Assembly: GCF_025200715.1 (NCBI RefSeq) | Contig: NZ_CP104144.1 | Coordinates: 930,001 to 994,000 of the forward strand | Origin: Rhizobium sullae | Lineage (GTDB): Bacteria > Pseudomonadota > Alphaproteobacteria > Rhizobiales > Rhizobiaceae | DNA: 64,000 bases | Direction of reading: 5' to 3' | Part shown: one piece after another, positions 1 through 8,926 of the stretch | Layout of the letters: each line of letters opens with the position of its first letter | How positions within the stretch are numbered: the first letter of the stretch is position 1 | Notes under the pieces: generated by a model | The model's input: only the letters and a program-made list of their open reading frames with translations | What the model was told of the DNA's origin: nothing | Databases searched by the model: none | Made by a program: the position numbers and the translations under genes

Positions 1-584
1 AGACGGGCGCGCTCGGCAACAAGTACCTCGTAGCTGCCCTTGGCATTGATGAAGTCGCGTTCGAAACGCTGACCTTCGTCCAGCCCGCGACGCATGCCGC
101 CGGCAAGACTGATTGCCTTCAGGACCGTCATTTCCGGATCGTAGGGGTATTTGCCGGGCGTGTGGACTTCTCCAGCTACGAAAATCGGCCGGAATTCGAG
201 AATCTCAACCGAAGCTTCCGGCGGATCGGGAAGCCCGAAACGCTCCTGAAGGCTGCGGGCGATCTCGCGCGCCACCTCCGAGGTCGACCGGCCGGCTACT
301 TTCAACTCGCCCGTAAAAGGCAGAGCCAGATCGCCGTTCGGACCCACGATGTATTCGCCGGTAATACTCGGCCACTCGCGAAACTGCCCCTCGGCAGTCT
401 GCCACTCGACCACTCGGACGGACAGCTTGTCCATGATTCCCAGCTTATAGGGATCAGCGTGCGCAGGCGACAGAAACGCCAGATGAACAAGAAAGACGAC
501 TGCGGCAAGTGTTGCAAGGCACAGCCGTGGCAGCGCGCAAATGGCGTTACGCGCGGCAGGAGAGAGCTGACGAATTGACCTCAT
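1..584 (-). CDS. exoF: Exopolysaccharide export protein, ExoF-like (partial, C-terminus off left edge)
   Basis: This gene encodes a secreted polysaccharide export protein of the Wza/ExoF type, thought to help carry the growing exopolysaccharide across the periplasm and outer membrane. Only the first 194 codons are in the window. A hydrophobic signal segment covers about residues 18-43 and ends near PAHADPYKLG. It is followed by the Poly_export signature region (MDKLSVRVVEWQ, then ITGEYIVGPNGDLALPF) and a beta-grasp SLBB-like stretch (IFVAGEVHTPGKYPYDP). The ATG at 584 is preceded by AAGGAAAG and fits the signal peptide. It follows exoY on the same strand by about 40 bases, as in the exoY-exoF pair of Sinorhizobium. 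Family membership is clear; the name ExoF rests on gene order plus motif similarity. Confidence 0.85.
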   Translation of the reverse strand, partial: MRSIRQLSPAARNAICALPRLCLATLAAVVFLVHLAFLSPAHADPYKLGIMDKLSVRVVEWQTAEGQFREWPSITGEYIVGPNGDLALPFTGELKVAGRSTSEVAREIARSLQERFGLPDPPEASVEILEFRPIFVAGEVHTPGKYPYDPEMTVLKAISLAGGMRRGLDEGQRFERDFINAKGSYEVLVAERAR

Positions 585-624
585 AGTTCTTTCCTTATCC
601 TCGCCTGGCAAAGGCGTCGGCGTG

Positions 625-1311
625 CTAGCAGGCACCCCGCGCGAGCAGGACAACCGGCACGGTCTTCAGAATGATCCAGATATCGCCGACGAAGGACCAG
701 TGCTCAACATACAGGCTGTCGAGTTGGATGCGTTCCTCGTAGGTCGTGTCGCTTCTCCCGCTCACCTGCCACTTGCCGGTGAGACCCGGACGCGAGCGGA
801 GGTAGTGATTGCCGCGATCACCGTAAAGAGCCATTTCTTCGCCCATGATTGGACGAGGGCCAACCAGACTCATATCGCCGCGCAGGACATTGAGCAGTTG
901 TGGTAACTCGTCGAGACTGAGTTTCCGCAGCACCTTTCCGGTGGTGGTTACCCTGATGTCGTGGCGCAGCTTGCGGGTCGTTGCCCATTCGGCAAGGGCG
1001 GCGGGATTTTCGGCCAGATAGGCAGCAAGCCGCGCATTGCTGTCGGTGACCATGGTTCGGAATTTCAGGCAACGGAATGACCTTCCGTTATGGCCAATGC
1101 GCTGATGACCGAAAAGAACGGGTCCGCGGTCATCAAGCTTTACGGCGATCGCGATCAGCAAGAAGAGTGGGGAAAACAGGACAAGCAGAACGAGGGAGCC
1201 GACAACGTCAAACACCCTTTTTCGCAGCCCGCCTATTGGCCTCACGGGTCGCCGCTGGGCGTAGTGCGGGAAAATAGAGGCATCGGTCAAGTCGACATCA
1301 TGCTTCATCAT
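625..1311 (-). CDS. exoY: Undecaprenyl-phosphate sugar phosphotransferase, ExoY-like
   Basis: Bacterial sugar transferase that starts exopolysaccharide repeat-unit assembly by moving a sugar 1-phosphate (galactose in succinoglycan) from UDP-sugar to undecaprenyl phosphate at the inner membrane. The 228-residue protein has one N-terminal membrane segment (about residues 35-60, VVGSLVLLVLFSPLFLLIAI) and the cytosolic catalytic core: KFRTMV, RKLSLDELPQLLNVLRG, MSLVGPRP and RPGLTGKWQVSGRS. These are hallmark motifs of the family. An ATG at 1329 would add six residues but has no Shine-Dalgarno sequence; the ATG at 1311 is preceded by CGGAGAG at good spacing and is preferred. A 17-bp palindrome lies about 95 bases upstream and may be an operator. 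In S. meliloti exoY is followed by exoF, as here. Confidence 0.9.
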   Translation of the reverse strand: MMKHDVDLTDASIFPHYAQRRPVRPIGGLRKRVFDVVGSLVLLVLFSPLFLLIAIAVKLDDRGPVLFGHQRIGHNGRSFRCLKFRTMVTDSNARLAAYLAENPAALAEWATTRKLRHDIRVTTTGKVLRKLSLDELPQLLNVLRGDMSLVGPRPIMGEEMALYGDRGNHYLRSRPGLTGKWQVSGRSDTTYEERIQLDSLYVEHWSFVGDIWIILKTVPVVLLARGAC

Positions 1312-1556
1312 GAAGCTCTCCGAAAGCATATCGTTAAGAAACTAGTAACAAAAACCTCAAAAAAATCAATAGAAAAGCGCAAGTGGTAGTCGAAATATAC
1401 TTGATGTATCATTATGATACAGATTGTACCTGTCGCTCGCGCAGTTCCCAGGCGATATTCCACGAATCGCATAGAGGATATTATTCAAGTCTGGTTTGGG
1501 TGCGCCAAATCACATAGGCGCTATGCCGCTACTCAGCGGTTCGGTTTACCCCGGTG
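1312..1556. other. Intergenic region between rfbF and exoY
   Basis: About 245 bases with no credible gene. It holds the probable exoY promoter region and the palindrome at 1405-1421. The 1330-1420 part is AT-rich compared with the flanking genes. Because rfbF and exoY both read leftward, this gap suggests that exoY-exoF has its own promoter rather than depending only on read-through from exoP. Confidence 0.6.
1405..1421. promoter_or_regulatory. Perfect 17-bp palindrome upstream of exoY (candidate operator)
   Basis: TGTATCATTATGATACA is an exact inverted repeat (8+1+8). It lies about 95 bases before the exoY start. A closely related sequence, GTTTCATAATGATACAGAT, occurs at 11321-11339 upstream of exoK; the extended sites match at 17 of 19 positions. 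The protein that binds is unknown. MucR/RosR-type regulators control exoY in relatives, but I cannot match this site to their boxes with confidence. Confidence 0.5.
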
Positions 1557-2333
1557 TCAGGTCCAGAGTTTCCACGGCGCCTTGCCGCTCTCCCAGGCCT
1601 TTTCGAGGACCATCTTGTCGCGCAGCGAATCCATGCTTTGCCAGAAGCCCTGGTGCCAGTGCGAGCCAACCTTGCCCATGTGAAGCGCTCTGTCCATCGG
1701 GCCCTCTTCCCAGACGGTGTCATCACCGTCGATGAGGTCGAAGACATCAGGCTCGCAGACGAAGAAGCCGCCGTTGATCAGACCGCCATCGCCAATGCGC
1801 TTTTCGCGGAAGGCATGGACACGCTGACCGTCGTCCGACAGGCCAAGCGCGCCATAGCGGCCCGGCTGGCTGACGGCGGTCAGCGTGATCCAGTTTCCGT
1901 TCGTCTCATGAAGCTCAATGGACGCGGCGATATCGGTATCGGAGACACCGTCGCCGTAGGTCAGAAGGAAGCGCCTATCGCCAATGACGTCGCGCGCGCG
2001 CCTCAACCGTCCGCCCGTCATCGTGTTTAGTCCGGTATCGAGCACGGTGACCTTCCACGGCTCCAACGCGCGGCGCAGCCACTTGAATTCGCCTGTCGCT
2101 AGGTCGACCGTGAAGTCGCTGTTTATCATCGCATAGTTGATGAAGTAGTCCTTGATGTAATCCGCCTTGTAACCGGCAAGCACAACGAAGTCGTTGAAGC
2201 CGTAATGCGAATAGATTTTCATGATATGCCAGATGATCGGCCGTCCGCCGATCTCGACCATAGGCTTCGGCCGAAGCGTCGTTTCCTCCGAAAGGCGGCT
2301 CCCGTAGCCTCCTGCAAATATGACAACTTTCAT
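1557..2333 (-). CDS. rfbF: Glucose-1-phosphate cytidylyltransferase
   Basis: Makes CDP-glucose from CTP and glucose 1-phosphate, the entry step to CDP-linked deoxy and branched sugars. The 258-residue protein starts with the nucleotidyltransferase signature (VVIFAGGYGSRLSEET, then RPKPMVEIGGRPIIWHIMKIY), followed by LTYGDGVSD, GLINGGFFVCEPDVF and EGPMDRAL, all typical of RfbF. Its length matches the family. An in-frame GTG/ATG-like extension to 2348 was set aside because the ATG at 2333 has GAGGGA at good distance and starts directly at the Rossmann strand. It follows the SDR epimerase gene (71-base gap) in the same direction. No recognisable CDP-glucose 4,6-dehydratase is in the window, so the next pathway step is either the neighbouring SDR or encoded elsewhere. 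Confidence 0.93.
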   Translation of the reverse strand: MKVVIFAGGYGSRLSEETTLRPKPMVEIGGRPIIWHIMKIYSHYGFNDFVVLAGYKADYIKDYFINYAMINSDFTVDLATGEFKWLRRALEPWKVTVLDTGLNTMTGGRLRRARDVIGDRRFLLTYGDGVSDTDIAASIELHETNGNWITLTAVSQPGRYGALGLSDDGQRVHAFREKRIGDGGLINGGFFVCEPDVFDLIDGDDTVWEEGPMDRALHMGKVGSHWHQGFWQSMDSLRDKMVLEKAWESGKAPWKLWT

Positions 2334-2404
2334 TGCGTCCCTCGTCATTTTGAATGGTTGCCCGCGCTATGCGGCGCTAAAGTAGCTGTGTCACATGATC
2401 CGGT

Positions 2405-3517
2405 TCAGCCAGGCATGGCTTCGCGCGTCCGAAGCGCGAGGTCCTTGAAGCCGGGACTGAAAGTAGCGGCGGCCGGATTGGCCGTGTAACGCAGGTCGGC
2501 ACCAAGACTACCGCCGTCGATCGCCCGCGTAAGCACGTTCAGCCGCACGAGTTGCGAAGAGCGGTAATCGGGATCCTTCAAACCCGCCGCATCAAGCCCG
2601 GTCTTCAGATCAGCAATAGCGCCTGCAAGTGTTACTTCCGGCTGATGAGCCGGTGCCAGGCTCCGGTAGAGATCGAAATTAACCCGATAGGAACGCCGGT
2701 CCGGTGGAGCGTCCTTGTTGATTTCGACCACAGTCCCCGGAATCGAGGCGGCGACGGCCTCCGCGAGTTCGCGGACCTGATAGTTCCAGTCCTCGGAACC
2801 GACATTGACGGCCAGAAAATTCCCGCCATCCTGCCTGAGCAGCGCCCATTCGATCGCCCTTGCCATGTCGTTGACATGAATGAGCGGCCGCCAGGGCGTG
2901 CCGTCAGAGAGGACCGAAACCCGCCCGGTCTTCAGCGCCGAGGCCACAAAATCGTTGAGCACGAGATCGAGCCGCGTGCGCCCGGAAAAGCCACAGGCGG
3001 TCGAAAAGCGCAGAGCGCTGACCGTCATCTGGCTGTGGCGGGCGATCTCGCCAAGCCCGGTCTCGGCGGCGACCTTCGAGCGCGAATAGGCGGTTAGAGG
3101 ATTGAGCTCATCTGACTCGGTGCGCGCGCCGCCCTCGGCAAATCCGTACATGGAGCAGCTGGAGGCAAAGACAAAGCTCTTTACGCCCATCCCGGCGGCG
3201 AGTTCGGCCGTTCTCAGCGTGGCACGATGGTTAATCTCGTCCGTCACCGCCTCAAAGCGGCCGCCCATCGGGTCATTGGAAACGGCCGCCAGATGCACCA
3301 CTGCATCGACGCCCTCGAATAGCTCGGCAGGCAGGTCGCGGACATCGGCAAAGACCTGACTGTTAAGCAAACGCTCGGGCAGGCTTGCTTGGGTCAGGCA
3401 ATGCGCGAAAAGGCCAGTATCGACGCCAACAAGCATGCAATCAGGCATCTCACGGCGCAGGTGAGAGACGACAGCGGGCCCGACGTAGCCCATGTTTCCT
3501 GTGATTAAGATCTTCAT
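2405..3517 (-). CDS. NAD-dependent epimerase/dehydratase (extended SDR) for nucleotide sugars
   Basis: Extended short-chain dehydrogenase of 370 residues, likely acting on a nucleotide sugar. Visible features are the Rossmann motif near the N-terminus (ILITGNMGYVGPAV), DVRDLP, VVHLAAVSNDP, the SSCSMYG strand and the catalytic YSRSK, with TACGFS and RPLIHVNDMARA further on. The ATG at 3517 has CCGGAG upstream and starts right at the first beta strand; an earlier in-frame start adds ten residues without support. It sits between exoP and rfbF, where S. meliloti has no such genes, so a role with rfbF in making a CDP-linked sugar for the polysaccharide is likely. Whether it is a 4,6-dehydratase, epimerase or reductase cannot be told from sequence alone. 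Confidence 0.85.
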   Translation of the reverse strand: MKILITGNMGYVGPAVVSHLRREMPDCMLVGVDTGLFAHCLTQASLPERLLNSQVFADVRDLPAELFEGVDAVVHLAAVSNDPMGGRFEAVTDEINHRATLRTAELAAGMGVKSFVFASSCSMYGFAEGGARTESDELNPLTAYSRSKVAAETGLGEIARHSQMTVSALRFSTACGFSGRTRLDLVLNDFVASALKTGRVSVLSDGTPWRPLIHVNDMARAIEWALLRQDGGNFLAVNVGSEDWNYQVRELAEAVAASIPGTVVEINKDAPPDRRSYRVNFDLYRSLAPAHQPEVTLAGAIADLKTGLDAAGLKDPDYRSSQLVRLNVLTRAIDGGSLGADLRYTANPAAATFSPGFKDLALRTREAMPG

Positions 3518-3627
3518 TTCAAACGCTCCGGAACTGGTGACTGTCATTGAAAATGGACATGGTGCAAACTAGGGGGTGTTGCTTCACGACCAACGTTGCA
3601 TCGGATCAGTGCTTCTTGCGTGTCTAG

Positions 3628-6018
3628 TTAGAGCTCCTTCGATAGCTGCGCGCGCGCCTTTCGCTGTCGGCGACCTCTCGCCTTCATGATCGGCTCGCCA
3701 TGCTCGAGGTAGTAACTCGCATATCGGGAAAAGAGCTTTTCGGAACTGCCAAGCCCGCCATAGGTTGAAAGTTTCTCCTGATCGGCCTTGTTGAGCACAA
3801 CGCCCAGCACTTTCGCGGCGATCGCTGGTTCCTGTTCAAGTGTTGACTTCAAAAGGGCCCGCGGCGTGCCCCCCCATTCCGACACGAGCAGGAATCCATC
3901 GGCCAAGGGCTCAAAAGCCTTGGCATCAAAGACCGGCCCGATCGGTGGAAGATCGACGATTATATAGTCGAACATGGACCGGGCTTCTTCCAACACAGTT
4001 GCCATGGAGGGCCCCGAGATCAGCTCGCTCGTGTTGAAGACCTTCGCCTGGCGCGGTGTCGCGAGAAGGCTTGTACCCGTCTGCGGATCGACAACCAGAG
4101 TGTCTTGCCATCTGATTGTCCCAGCCAATGCCTCTGTCCAGCCGGTTTCAAACGGGATGCCAAGACCCTGCGTCAGCGAACCGCGTCTGAGATCGGCATC
4201 GATCATCAGCACCTTCGCTGGGCTGGATGCCACGAGTGTCGCGAAATTTGCCGCGACCGTCGTCTTGCCTTCGCCTGGCAACACCGAGACGACGCCGATC
4301 ACTTTGCAGTTCTGGCTGCCAAGCATCGTGTCGGTCACGATCTTTGCATGCCGTATGGTCTCGGTAAATTTGGAACCGCCCGATTTGACCGCAAACCGCA
4401 TCGTTTCGACATCGGGATTGGCGATCAGCCTCCTTTCGTCATCGGGAGAGGGACGCGTGGCCCCTGGAATCGGCGGCAGGTAACCCAAGAACTTCAGGCC
4501 GAGCGTCGTCAATTGCTCGCCAAGGCGGAATGTACCCTCCCTAACCTCGCGCCACAGGCCAAGACCGATACCGAAGATCGCACCGAGTATCAGCGAGCCG
4601 CCAAGCGTCAACGTGCGCTTCGGACTGGATGCATCGACCGGCGGCGAGGCAGGCGAGATGACGCGCGCTTCTGATATCGGGAACGACTGGTTCTGGGCCG
4701 TTTCCTGATATTTCGTCAGATAGGTCTTGTAGAGGTCGCTGATGGCTTCGGCGTTGCGTTCCAGATCCTTCAATTGCACGAGCGATTCGTTCGCGGCCGA
4801 CGTTTGTCCAGTGATCTTCGACAGACCCTCCTTCAGCGATGCCTCCCGCGAGACCGCGACCTCATATTGATTGCGGTAGCTTTCCGTCATCTGCTTGAGC
4901 TCAAGGAATATCTGCCGCCCTACGTCGTCCTGCTCCTTACGCAGCAGGATTGCTTGCGGATGTTCGGGACCGAAACGGCGCTCGATATCCTGGGTCCGCT
5001 TGATGACGTTCAGATAGTGCGTTCTGAGTGTCGAAATGACCGTCGAGCCTTCCTGCTCGGAGACGGTTGCGGCATTGTCGACCGCAGTCTGCTGGCCGGC
5101 GGCGACGATTGCCTTATACTGGTTGTAGAGCGCAAGCGCCTTGGCGCTGTCCGCTTGGGCCAGGATGTATTGACCACTGATGTCGGAGAGCTGTTCTTCC
5201 GACAAGAGCGCACCTTTTGCTGAGGTAAGGCCGTTTTCGGCGCGGTAGCGCTCGACCTTCAGGGCCGCTTCCTGCGACTGCTCCTTCAGATCGGTCAGCC
5301 GAGCGCGCAACCAGACCGTTGCCCTTTGCGAAGCGTCGAAATTAGCATCGAGCTTGTCTGACAGGTAGGCCTCGGCATAGGCGTTAGCGATCTGCGCCGA
5401 CAAGGCCGGGTCGGTCGATGTATAATAGAGGTCGATCACGAAGCTCTGCGGCTGCTGCTCGACCCTCAGATTTTCCATGAGAACTGCCACGGCAGTGCCT
5501 CTGCGCGCGTCGAGGCTATCGGCATTTGCCATCTCCATGCCCTTGCCGGCAAACAGGTCCATCGTCATTTTGGCAAGGCCCTTGATCTCCTGGGTGACCG
5601 AGACCGGAGGATTGATGAATTCGTGCTTTTCGTAAAGCTGCTGTTTGTCGACCACCTTTGCCGCAAGCGAGCTTGACCTTAAGATCGCCACCTGGCTCAT
5701 GATCTTCTTGTCAGATTCCATGTTTGCAGGCGCCGGCGAAACGTCGCCAGCAAACCGGCTCAGATTGTCATCGATCAGGACGCTGGTGCCTGCCGTATAA
5801 TAATAGGTTGCAAACACCAGCCGGGTAACACCGAGCAGTAGTCCAATGGCCGCGAAAAGGGCCACGAGCTTTGCCTGGCGCCTGGCGATCTGCATCAGGT
5901 GTTCGACGTCAATGAACTTCTCCCCGCCGACCTCAGCGTGCTTGGCCGTGCCCGGCTGACCGAGATAGGGGCGTACTGCCTCCTGCATCATCTTTGCCTT
6001 GCCCATGAACTCGTTCAT
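3628..6018 (-). CDS. exoP: Polysaccharide co-polymerase / BY-type tyrosine kinase, ExoP-like
   Basis: Inner-membrane chain-length regulator fused to a cytosolic autokinase, controlling polymerisation and export of the polysaccharide. The N-terminal Wzz domain has a first membrane segment near residues 50-70 (ALFAAIGLLLGVTRLVF), a long periplasmic coiled-coil region, the proline-rich SPASPPVDASSPKRTLTL and a second membrane segment (LGGSLILGAIFGIGLGL). The kinase domain has Walker A GEGKTT near residue 581, Walker A' LMIDADLR near 602 and Walker B IIVDLPP near 683. The C-terminus carries several tyrosines (ASYYLEHGE region) that could be phosphorylated. At 796 residues it is a full-length member. 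It overlaps exoO by an ATGA, so the two are translationally coupled. exoN, which lies between exoO and exoP in S. meliloti, is absent. Confidence 0.92.
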   Translation of the reverse strand: MNEFMGKAKMMQEAVRPYLGQPGTAKHAEVGGEKFIDVEHLMQIARRQAKLVALFAAIGLLLGVTRLVFATYYYTAGTSVLIDDNLSRFAGDVSPAPANMESDKKIMSQVAILRSSSLAAKVVDKQQLYEKHEFINPPVSVTQEIKGLAKMTMDLFAGKGMEMANADSLDARRGTAVAVLMENLRVEQQPQSFVIDLYYTSTDPALSAQIANAYAEAYLSDKLDANFDASQRATVWLRARLTDLKEQSQEAALKVERYRAENGLTSAKGALLSEEQLSDISGQYILAQADSAKALALYNQYKAIVAAGQQTAVDNAATVSEQEGSTVISTLRTHYLNVIKRTQDIERRFGPEHPQAILLRKEQDDVGRQIFLELKQMTESYRNQYEVAVSREASLKEGLSKITGQTSAANESLVQLKDLERNAEAISDLYKTYLTKYQETAQNQSFPISEARVISPASPPVDASSPKRTLTLGGSLILGAIFGIGLGLWREVREGTFRLGEQLTTLGLKFLGYLPPIPGATRPSPDDERRLIANPDVETMRFAVKSGGSKFTETIRHAKIVTDTMLGSQNCKVIGVVSVLPGEGKTTVAANFATLVASSPAKVLMIDADLRRGSLTQGLGIPFETGWTEALAGTIRWQDTLVVDPQTGTSLLATPRQAKVFNTSELISGPSMATVLEEARSMFDYIIVDLPPIGPVFDAKAFEPLADGFLLVSEWGGTPRALLKSTLEQEPAIAAKVLGVVLNKADQEKLSTYGGLGSSEKLFSRYASYYLEHGEPIMKARGRRQRKARAQLSKEL

Positions 6019-6986
6019 TGCGACACCCGTCTAAAGGCCGAACTCGGTGTCTGCAGCGCCACCATCGCTCGCTTGAGACGTGCCGTGATCGGCATCTTGA
6101 GATGACGGGCTGCTGCCGGATTGCGCAGGACGTCCTTCACAGCATCCGCAACAGAACGCTGTTTGATATGATCAACGAGGGTCAGAAACGCAGCCGCCTC
6201 CTCAAGATTCTTAATTCTTCTGAGTTGTGCTGCGCGGGCTGCGGCATCCACCGGGAAGGTAGCCAGAAAATCACGATCCGCCCGAATCATGGCTTCGACG
6301 TCGTTCAGGTTCATGACGTGCGAGATCGAGCCCTTGGCGGAATGGTAGAGGTATCCTGCCTCCGGCTCAACGATGCAATATGCGCCGCGCGACAGCGTCC
6401 TTGCGAGGAACAGATAATCCTCGCCGATGCGCAGTTGATCGTCATAAGCAATGCCGTTTGCCCGAATAAAGTCGCGGCGAATGAGTGGCTTCAGGTAGCC
6501 AAGATTGAAGCGCCCGGCAAAGAGCATGTTGTGGTCGATGAAATGAGCAAGGCTCAAGTTCCCGAGCCGTGCTAGATCGGCCGTGCGGTGCAGAAGCCGC
6601 TCCTTGCCCTCCGACTTGATGACGAGGTTATCGACGACGGCGTCGACGGCCGGGACATCGGCGCACGTGAGGAGCCGTTTCGTCCTTTGAGGCAGGATCT
6701 CGTCGTCGGCATCGACAATCCCGATCCATCTGCCTCTCGCATCTGCGATCGCCGCATTGCGGGCGCCGCCAGGTCCGCGATTATCCGGCAGGCTGACGAG
6801 CCGCACCTTTTCGCTGCCGTAGGAGCGCACGATGTGAGCCGTCTCATCGACCGAGCAGTCGTCGGCAACAATCACCTCGACATCGACACCCTCCTGGGCG
6901 AGCACGCTTTCAATGGCGCGTGCGACCGTGCCTGCGGCGTTGTAGGCAGCAACGATGTAGGAGATGTCCGGGACGTCAGGCAACAT
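6015..6986 (-). CDS. exoO: Glycosyltransferase family 2, ExoO-like
   Basis: Cytosolic GT2 enzyme that adds a sugar (a glucose of the succinoglycan side chain in S. meliloti) to the lipid-linked repeat unit. The N-terminus shows the GT-A fold start VSYIVAAYN-type motif (ISYIVAAYNAAGTVARAIES), VIVADDCSVDET, a DNRGPGGARNAAI motif and the metal-binding IVDADDE. The acceptor-side motif GEDYLFLAR follows. The ATG at 6986 has AAGGAG at ideal spacing; the longer open frame to 7058 overlaps exoM too far. The start lies inside the end of exoM (11-base overlap) and the stop overlaps exoP, so the gene sits in a tightly coupled chain. The specific name ExoO rests on position between exoM and exoP. Confidence 0.87.
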   Translation of the reverse strand: MLPDVPDISYIVAAYNAAGTVARAIESVLAQEGVDVEVIVADDCSVDETAHIVRSYGSEKVRLVSLPDNRGPGGARNAAIADARGRWIGIVDADDEILPQRTKRLLTCADVPAVDAVVDNLVIKSEGKERLLHRTADLARLGNLSLAHFIDHNMLFAGRFNLGYLKPLIRRDFIRANGIAYDDQLRIGEDYLFLARTLSRGAYCIVEPEAGYLYHSAKGSISHVMNLNDVEAMIRADRDFLATFPVDAAARAAQLRRIKNLEEAAAFLTLVDHIKQRSVADAVKDVLRNPAAARHLKMPITARLKRAMVALQTPSSAFRRVSQ

Positions 6987-7920
6987 GGGGATTGCTCCTT
7001 GCTGCTGGAACTGGCCCGCCGTAATGCATCGCTTCACGGACGCCAAGCAGACCGGCAACGACGCCGAGATGCAGAATTCCTCTCAAGACATAGCGCCAAC
7101 GGTCGACTGGCAGGAACCATAAGACAAGGCTTACGGCAAAGCAGACCAGCGCCTTCAGTGCGGCAAGCACGATCTGCAGTGCCAAACCAGGTGCGGCTGC
7201 CGTCGTGCGCAGGACGCGTGCATGGCTCTGCCCGGAGCGGAACCGGCGCCCGGCGAGCCATCCGATTGAGGCGCGTTCCTCGGCAACCGGTTCGATGACC
7301 AGTGCCTTATCCGCAAATGCGATCTTGCCGCCGGTCGCGTGGAGGTCGGCAAGGAATGCCGTGTCCTCGCCGCCGCAGCGACCAAGCGCCAGGTCAAAGC
7401 GCCGGTCGCGGAAGGCTTCGGCGTTCCTGTCGAGCAGCAGATTGCAGGTGTATCCCGTCTTGATCTCGCCATTGACGAAAACCGGTTTCGTCGAGTGGAA
7501 ATCGCCTTCGACCATGAACGCAGGAGCATCCTTGCCGTAGCGCGCCGACACAGGACCGAGCACGGCTGCTGCATTGGTCTGTTTGGCGGTGGCCAGCAGT
7601 GCCGTGAGCCAGCCTGGCGTGACTAGCTCGTCGTCGTCGACAAAGGCCAAATAGTCGCCTGTAGCCCGATCGAGGCAGGCATTGCGGGCAATCGATATGT
7701 TGCCGGCAGGGCAATGAAGGTAAATCACCTGATGCACAATCTTGGCCCTGATGGCCTCGACTGCATCTCTGGCGCTTTCTTCAACATCGTTGTCGGCGAC
7801 GATGATGCGAAGGACGGCATGCTCAGGCACGGCAATCGCCGCAATCGAGGCCAGCGTGTGGCTGAGCGAGCTCCGCCGGTATGTGCAGACGGCAATTTCG
7901 ACGAGAAGCGGCCGGCTCAT
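6976..7920 (-). CDS. exoM: Glycosyltransferase family 2, ExoM-like
   Basis: GT2 glucosyltransferase of 314 residues; ExoM in S. meliloti adds the first glucose of the side chain (beta-1,4). Motifs are VEIAVCTYRRSSLSHTL at the start, IIVADND, GNISIARNACLDRATGDYLAFVDDDE with the DxD-type metal site, and GRCGGEDTAFLADL. The C-terminal 80 residues contain a membrane-associated hydrophobic segment (AALKALVCFAVSLVLWFLPV). The start codon overlaps the exoA stop as ATGA (7917-7920), which argues strongly against the longer open frame that reaches 8280. Gene order exoA-exoM-exoO matches the Sinorhizobium cluster. Confidence 0.88.
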   Translation of the reverse strand: MSRPLLVEIAVCTYRRSSLSHTLASIAAIAVPEHAVLRIIVADNDVEESARDAVEAIRAKIVHQVIYLHCPAGNISIARNACLDRATGDYLAFVDDDELVTPGWLTALLATAKQTNAAAVLGPVSARYGKDAPAFMVEGDFHSTKPVFVNGEIKTGYTCNLLLDRNAEAFRDRRFDLALGRCGGEDTAFLADLHATGGKIAFADKALVIEPVAEERASIGWLAGRRFRSGQSHARVLRTTAAAPGLALQIVLAALKALVCFAVSLVLWFLPVDRWRYVLRGILHLGVVAGLLGVREAMHYGGPVPAARSNPHVA

Positions 7921-8915
7921 GAGGCGCTCCTTTTTGGCCGAAGCGACAACATCTCGAGCCAGAAGCCGGTTGACCACGCCATATGCATGACCATTGCAAT
8001 CAATCCGGCCAATGGTCCGTGTGGCATCTGCTGACGTACGCGAAGATAAAAGCCATAGCCGACACAGGTGAAGGCCCAGACGAAAGCTGGAACGATCGCC
8101 GCCCAGTAAAACAGCGCGAGCACGGTGCCAGCAACGGCGGGCGCGACTGTTAGCGGCAGCATTTGGCGTAAAGCCGGCATGGTCTTGTGTTTGCGGATAT
8201 TGCGCGCCCGCCCGCGGCCGTAATTGAGATATTGACGAAACAGTGCAGCAACGCTTGCGCGCGGATGATAGACCATGCATGTCGTGCCGCTGATCCAGAT
8301 CTTGTAGCCAGCCTTCCTCAAGCGGAAGTCGAGCTCGGCATCCTCATTGTGGGAAAAGGTCTCGTCATATCCGCCGACGGCGAGAAAGGTCCCGACGTGC
8401 ATCAATGCGTGGTGGCCATGGTCGACGTAGCCGCCCGTCGACAGGTTGCGATGCGCAGAACCGCCGTTACCGATCTTGGAGTTCTGGGCAATCGCGGCTG
8501 CTTTCTGGATCGCGTTGAAACCGGTCGTTTCCAAGGCGACGACGACGGAGGCGGCGCCGGTCATCTCGGCATCGGCAATTAGTCGTTGGCAATAACCCTT
8601 CGGATATTCACCATGCGCGTCCATGCGCACAAAATATTCAAAATCACGGCCGTAGCGTGCCACGGCAAGATTGATCGCCGCACTTTGCAGGCGCTTCGGA
8701 TTGTCAAGGAAGATGATGCGCGGATCGATGGCGGAGGCGGCCTTGATGATATCCTGTGAACCGTCCTTGCTGCCGCCATCGGCCACCACGATGCGCCAGT
8801 CCGGAGCCTGGAGCTCCATGCTCAGGGCGCTCAGAAGCGCACCAATATAGTTTCGCTCGTCAAGGCATGGAATGACGATCAAGCAGCAATCTTCTGGACA
8901 TACGTGCTTTTTCAT
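7917..8915 (-). CDS. exoA: Glycosyltransferase family 2 with C-terminal membrane segments, ExoA-like
   Basis: GT2 enzyme of 332 residues; ExoA adds a beta-1,3-linked glucose to the lipid-linked galactose in S. meliloti. It shows CLIVIPCLDERNYIGALL, IVVADGGSKDGS, the metal-binding RMDAHGEYP (DxH-type), GNGGSAHRN and FSHNEDAELDFRLRKAGY. Several hydrophobic helices occupy the C-terminal 80 residues (VAGTVLALFYWAAIVPAFVW and following). A TTG at 8924 and an ATG at 8915 are both possible; the ATG is preferred, with AGGG upstream. It begins 11 bases after the exoL stop and ends in an ATGA overlap with exoM. Confidence 0.9.
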   Translation of the reverse strand: MKKHVCPEDCCLIVIPCLDERNYIGALLSALSMELQAPDWRIVVADGGSKDGSQDIIKAASAIDPRIIFLDNPKRLQSAAINLAVARYGRDFEYFVRMDAHGEYPKGYCQRLIADAEMTGAASVVVALETTGFNAIQKAAAIAQNSKIGNGGSAHRNLSTGGYVDHGHHALMHVGTFLAVGGYDETFSHNEDAELDFRLRKAGYKIWISGTTCMVYHPRASVAALFRQYLNYGRGRARNIRKHKTMPALRQMLPLTVAPAVAGTVLALFYWAAIVPAFVWAFTCVGYGFYLRVRQQMPHGPLAGLIAMVMHMAWSTGFWLEMLSLRPKRSAS

Positions 8916-8926
8916 CGCGTTCAACC